DNA of 64,000 nucleotides, from positions 248,001 through 312,000 of the forward strand of contig NZ_JADPKK010000023.1 of assembly GCF_023073915.1 (NCBI RefSeq). Reading direction: 5' to 3'. Within the stretch, counting starts at the first letter, position 1. Every line of letters starts with the position of its first letter. The notes under the pieces are model-generated. The model had not been told where the DNA came from. It saw only the letters and a program-made list of their open reading frames with translations, and did no database searches. Position numbers and translations under genes: made by a program. Source of the DNA: Bradyrhizobium sp. 149 (GTDB lineage Bacteria; Pseudomonadota; Alphaproteobacteria; Rhizobiales; Xanthobacteraceae). Positions 62,444 through 64,000 of this stretch are shown here, piece after piece.

Positions 62444-63370
62444 ATGGCAGACGGCTCGATCGGGCTCTGGACCGTTCCGCTCGCCGTGCTCGGCGGCGCC
62501 ATTCGCGTCTCGACGCCGTTCCTGTTCGTGAGCCTCGGCGAATGCATCACCGAGCGCTCAGGCCGCATTAATCTCGGCCTCGAAGGCACGCTGGTGATGG
62601 GGGCAATGAGCGCCTACGGCATCTCCTACCTCACGGGATCGCCGTGGCTCGGTGTATTCGCTGCCGGCATCACCGGCGCGCTTCTGGGCGCACTGCATGC
62701 CGGCATCTGCTCGCTGCCGCGCGTTAACGACATTGCGGTCGGCATCGCCTTGATGCTGTTCGGCACCGGGCTCGCCTTCTATCTCGGCAAGCCGCTGATC
62801 GAACCGACCGCACCGCGATTGCCCGCGATCGATTTCGGCTGGTGGAGCGATATCCCGCAGCTTCGCGCCGCGCTCCGCATCAATGTGATGTTCCTGATCG
62901 GCGTGGCGCTGGCCCCGATCCTGTACTGGGCCTTCCGTACCACGCGCTGGGGTCTCCTCATCCGCACCGCCGGCGAAAGTTCGGATGCGGCGCGTGCGAT
63001 GGGCTATTCGGTGCTGCTGATCCGCCTGCGCGCAACGATGGTCGGCGGCTTTCTCGCCGGTATCGGTGGCTCCTTCCTGTCGCTATTCTATCCCGGAAGC
63101 TGGAACGAGGGGCTGTCGTCGGGCCAAGGCATCACCGCCGTAGCGCTCGTGATCTTCGCGCGGTGGGACCCCTTGCTGTGTCTCTGGGCCTCGCTCGCCT
63201 TCGGCGGCGCCGCGGCACTGGGACCCGCGTTGCAATCGGTCGGCGTCACCTCCGGCTATCACCTCTTCAACGCCGCGCCCTACATCCTGACGCTGGCGAT
63301 CATGATCATCACCTGCTCGCCGAAGCGCACGCTCACCGGAGCCCCGGCCGAATTGTCGATCACCCGCTAG
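62444..63370 (+). CDS. ABC transporter permease, nucleoside/BMP type (second)
   Basis: The 308-residue permease (YufQ/NupC-like) begins one base after the previous stop. It shows SGRINLGLEGTLVMGAMSAY, LPRVNDIAVGIALMLFGTG and GQGITAVALVIFARWDPL, all family hallmarks. It makes the other half of the channel. The ATPase that energises it is not encoded between the window start and this operon and is expected to lie downstream or elsewhere. Confidence 0.85.
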   Translation: MADGSIGLWTVPLAVLGGAIRVSTPFLFVSLGECITERSGRINLGLEGTLVMGAMSAYGISYLTGSPWLGVFAAGITGALLGALHAGICSLPRVNDIAVGIALMLFGTGLAFYLGKPLIEPTAPRLPAIDFGWWSDIPQLRAALRINVMFLIGVALAPILYWAFRTTRWGLLIRTAGESSDAARAMGYSVLLIRLRATMVGGFLAGIGGSFLSLFYPGSWNEGLSSGQGITAVALVIFARWDPLLCLWASLAFGGAAALGPALQSVGVTSGYHLFNAAPYILTLAIMIITCSPKRTLTGAPAELSITR

Positions 63371-63381
63371 GAAGCGAAATC

Positions 63382-64000
63382 ATGCCCGAGCGCACCATCA
63401 AGTCCGAGCCCTATGCCTGGCCGTACAACGGCGATCTCCGCCCCGAAAACACCGCGCTCATCATCATCGACATGCAGACCGATTTCTGCGGCATCGGCGG
63501 TTATGTCGACAAGATGGGCTATGATCTCTCGCTGACTCGGGCGCCGATCGAGCCGATCAAGAAACTGCTGACGGCGATGCGCAAGCAGGGCTTTCACATC
63601 ATCCATACCCGCGAAGGCCACCGCCCCGATCTCTCGGATTTGCCCGCCAACAAGCGCTGGCGTTCCCGGCAGATCGGCGCCGGCATCGGCGATCCCGGCC
63701 CGTGCGGCCGCATTCTGGTGCGCGGCGAGCCCGGGTGGGACATTATTCCGGAGCTGGCGCCGCTGCCCGGCGAACCCATCATCGACAAGCCCGGCAAGGG
63801 CTCGTTCTGCGCCACCGATCTGGAGCTGATCCTGCGCGTGCGCGGCATCGACAACATCGTTCTCACCGGGATCACCACCGACGTCTGCGTCCACACCACC
63901 ATGCGCGAGGCCAACGACCGCGGCTTCGAATGCGTGCTGTTGCATGACTGCTGTGGTGCGACTGACAAGAGCAACCACGAGCACGCGCTGAAGATGATCA
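63382..64000 (+). CDS. Biuret hydrolase-like cysteine hydrolase, 3'-truncated by window edge
   Basis: About 206 residues of an isochorismatase-family amidohydrolase can be read. The opening PYAWPYNGDLRPENTALIIIDMQTDFC (broken only for length), the VDKMGYDLSLTRAPIEPIKK region, HTREGHRPDLSDLPANKRWR, then GDPGPCGRILVRGEPGWDII, KGSFCATDLEL and the catalytic Cys in TGITTDVCVHTTMREANDRG closely resemble BiuH from Rhizobium as I remember it. The Asp of IIDMQ, the Lys of GKGSF and this Cys would form the triad. Biuret hydrolysis gives allophanate and ammonia, fitting a nitrogen-salvage role with the preceding importer. The stop codon lies beyond the window. Confidence 0.8.
   Translation, partial: MPERTIKSEPYAWPYNGDLRPENTALIIIDMQTDFCGIGGYVDKMGYDLSLTRAPIEPIKKLLTAMRKQGFHIIHTREGHRPDLSDLPANKRWRSRQIGAGIGDPGPCGRILVRGEPGWDIIPELAPLPGEPIIDKPGKGSFCATDLELILRVRGIDNIVLTGITTDVCVHTTMREANDRGFECVLLHDCCGATDKSNHEHALKMI

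Overview
The window looks like a chromosomal stretch of a Bradyrhizobium-type alphaproteobacterium. The evidence is high GC, GcrA-family and DUF6456 regulators, a phasin, many tiny rhizobial hypothetical genes, and the palindromic repeat at 34307-34356 that I recognise from this lineage. The assignment rests on gene content and sequence style, not on a search.

Region by region. (1) 1-11.5 kb is a catabolic block: a 3-hydroxyacyl-CoA dehydrogenase fragment, a NicX-like extradiol-type dioxygenase, a TauABC/NMT1-type ABC importer, an IlvD/Edd dehydratase, a 3-hydroxyisobutyrate-dehydrogenase-like enzyme, a two-component flavin monooxygenase with its reductase, and a class III CoA-transferase. 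The set reads as uptake and breakdown of a small, possibly N-heteroaromatic, acid; the substrate is unknown. (2) 11.7-23.8 kb is an accessory, decaying region. It holds a prophage remnant (small terminase, truncated large terminase, frameshifted GNAT gene), an FAD monooxygenase, broken polymorphic-toxin parts (AHH nuclease and Imm11-type immunity pieces), a DUF4261 gene behind a LexA-type box, and many small proteins. Six copies of a minus-strand repeat run through it. Each has a promoter-like half, and five also carry an intrinsic terminator; I read these as a family of about 60-nt RNA genes. (3) 23.8-34.3 kb has an Nramp-like transporter with altered ion-site motifs, an enolase-superfamily enzyme, a 1094-residue REC-LuxR protein with a membrane segment and a His-rich repeat tail, and arginase. 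(4) 34.4-41.9 kb has a CHASE2-PAS-GGDEF-EAL protein paired with a FecR-domain protein, a divergent two-partner-secretion pore, a hydrolase and a dead cytochrome c gene. (5) 42-50.9 kb has a phasin, GcrA and DUF6456 regulators, an S24-type repressor with four matching operator-like sites, a quinone reductase and a MoxR-VWA pair. (6) 51-64 kb is a nitrogen-salvage block: adenine permease and deaminase, TetR regulator, formamidase, DctA-type carrier, allantoate-amidohydrolase-like enzyme, a BMP-family nucleoside-type ABC importer and a biuret-hydrolase-like enzyme cut by the window end.

How the parts fit: the two ends are substrate-uptake-plus-catabolism modules. The middle is a patchwork of regulators and mobile or defensive debris in which repeats, frameshifts and gene fragments are concentrated.
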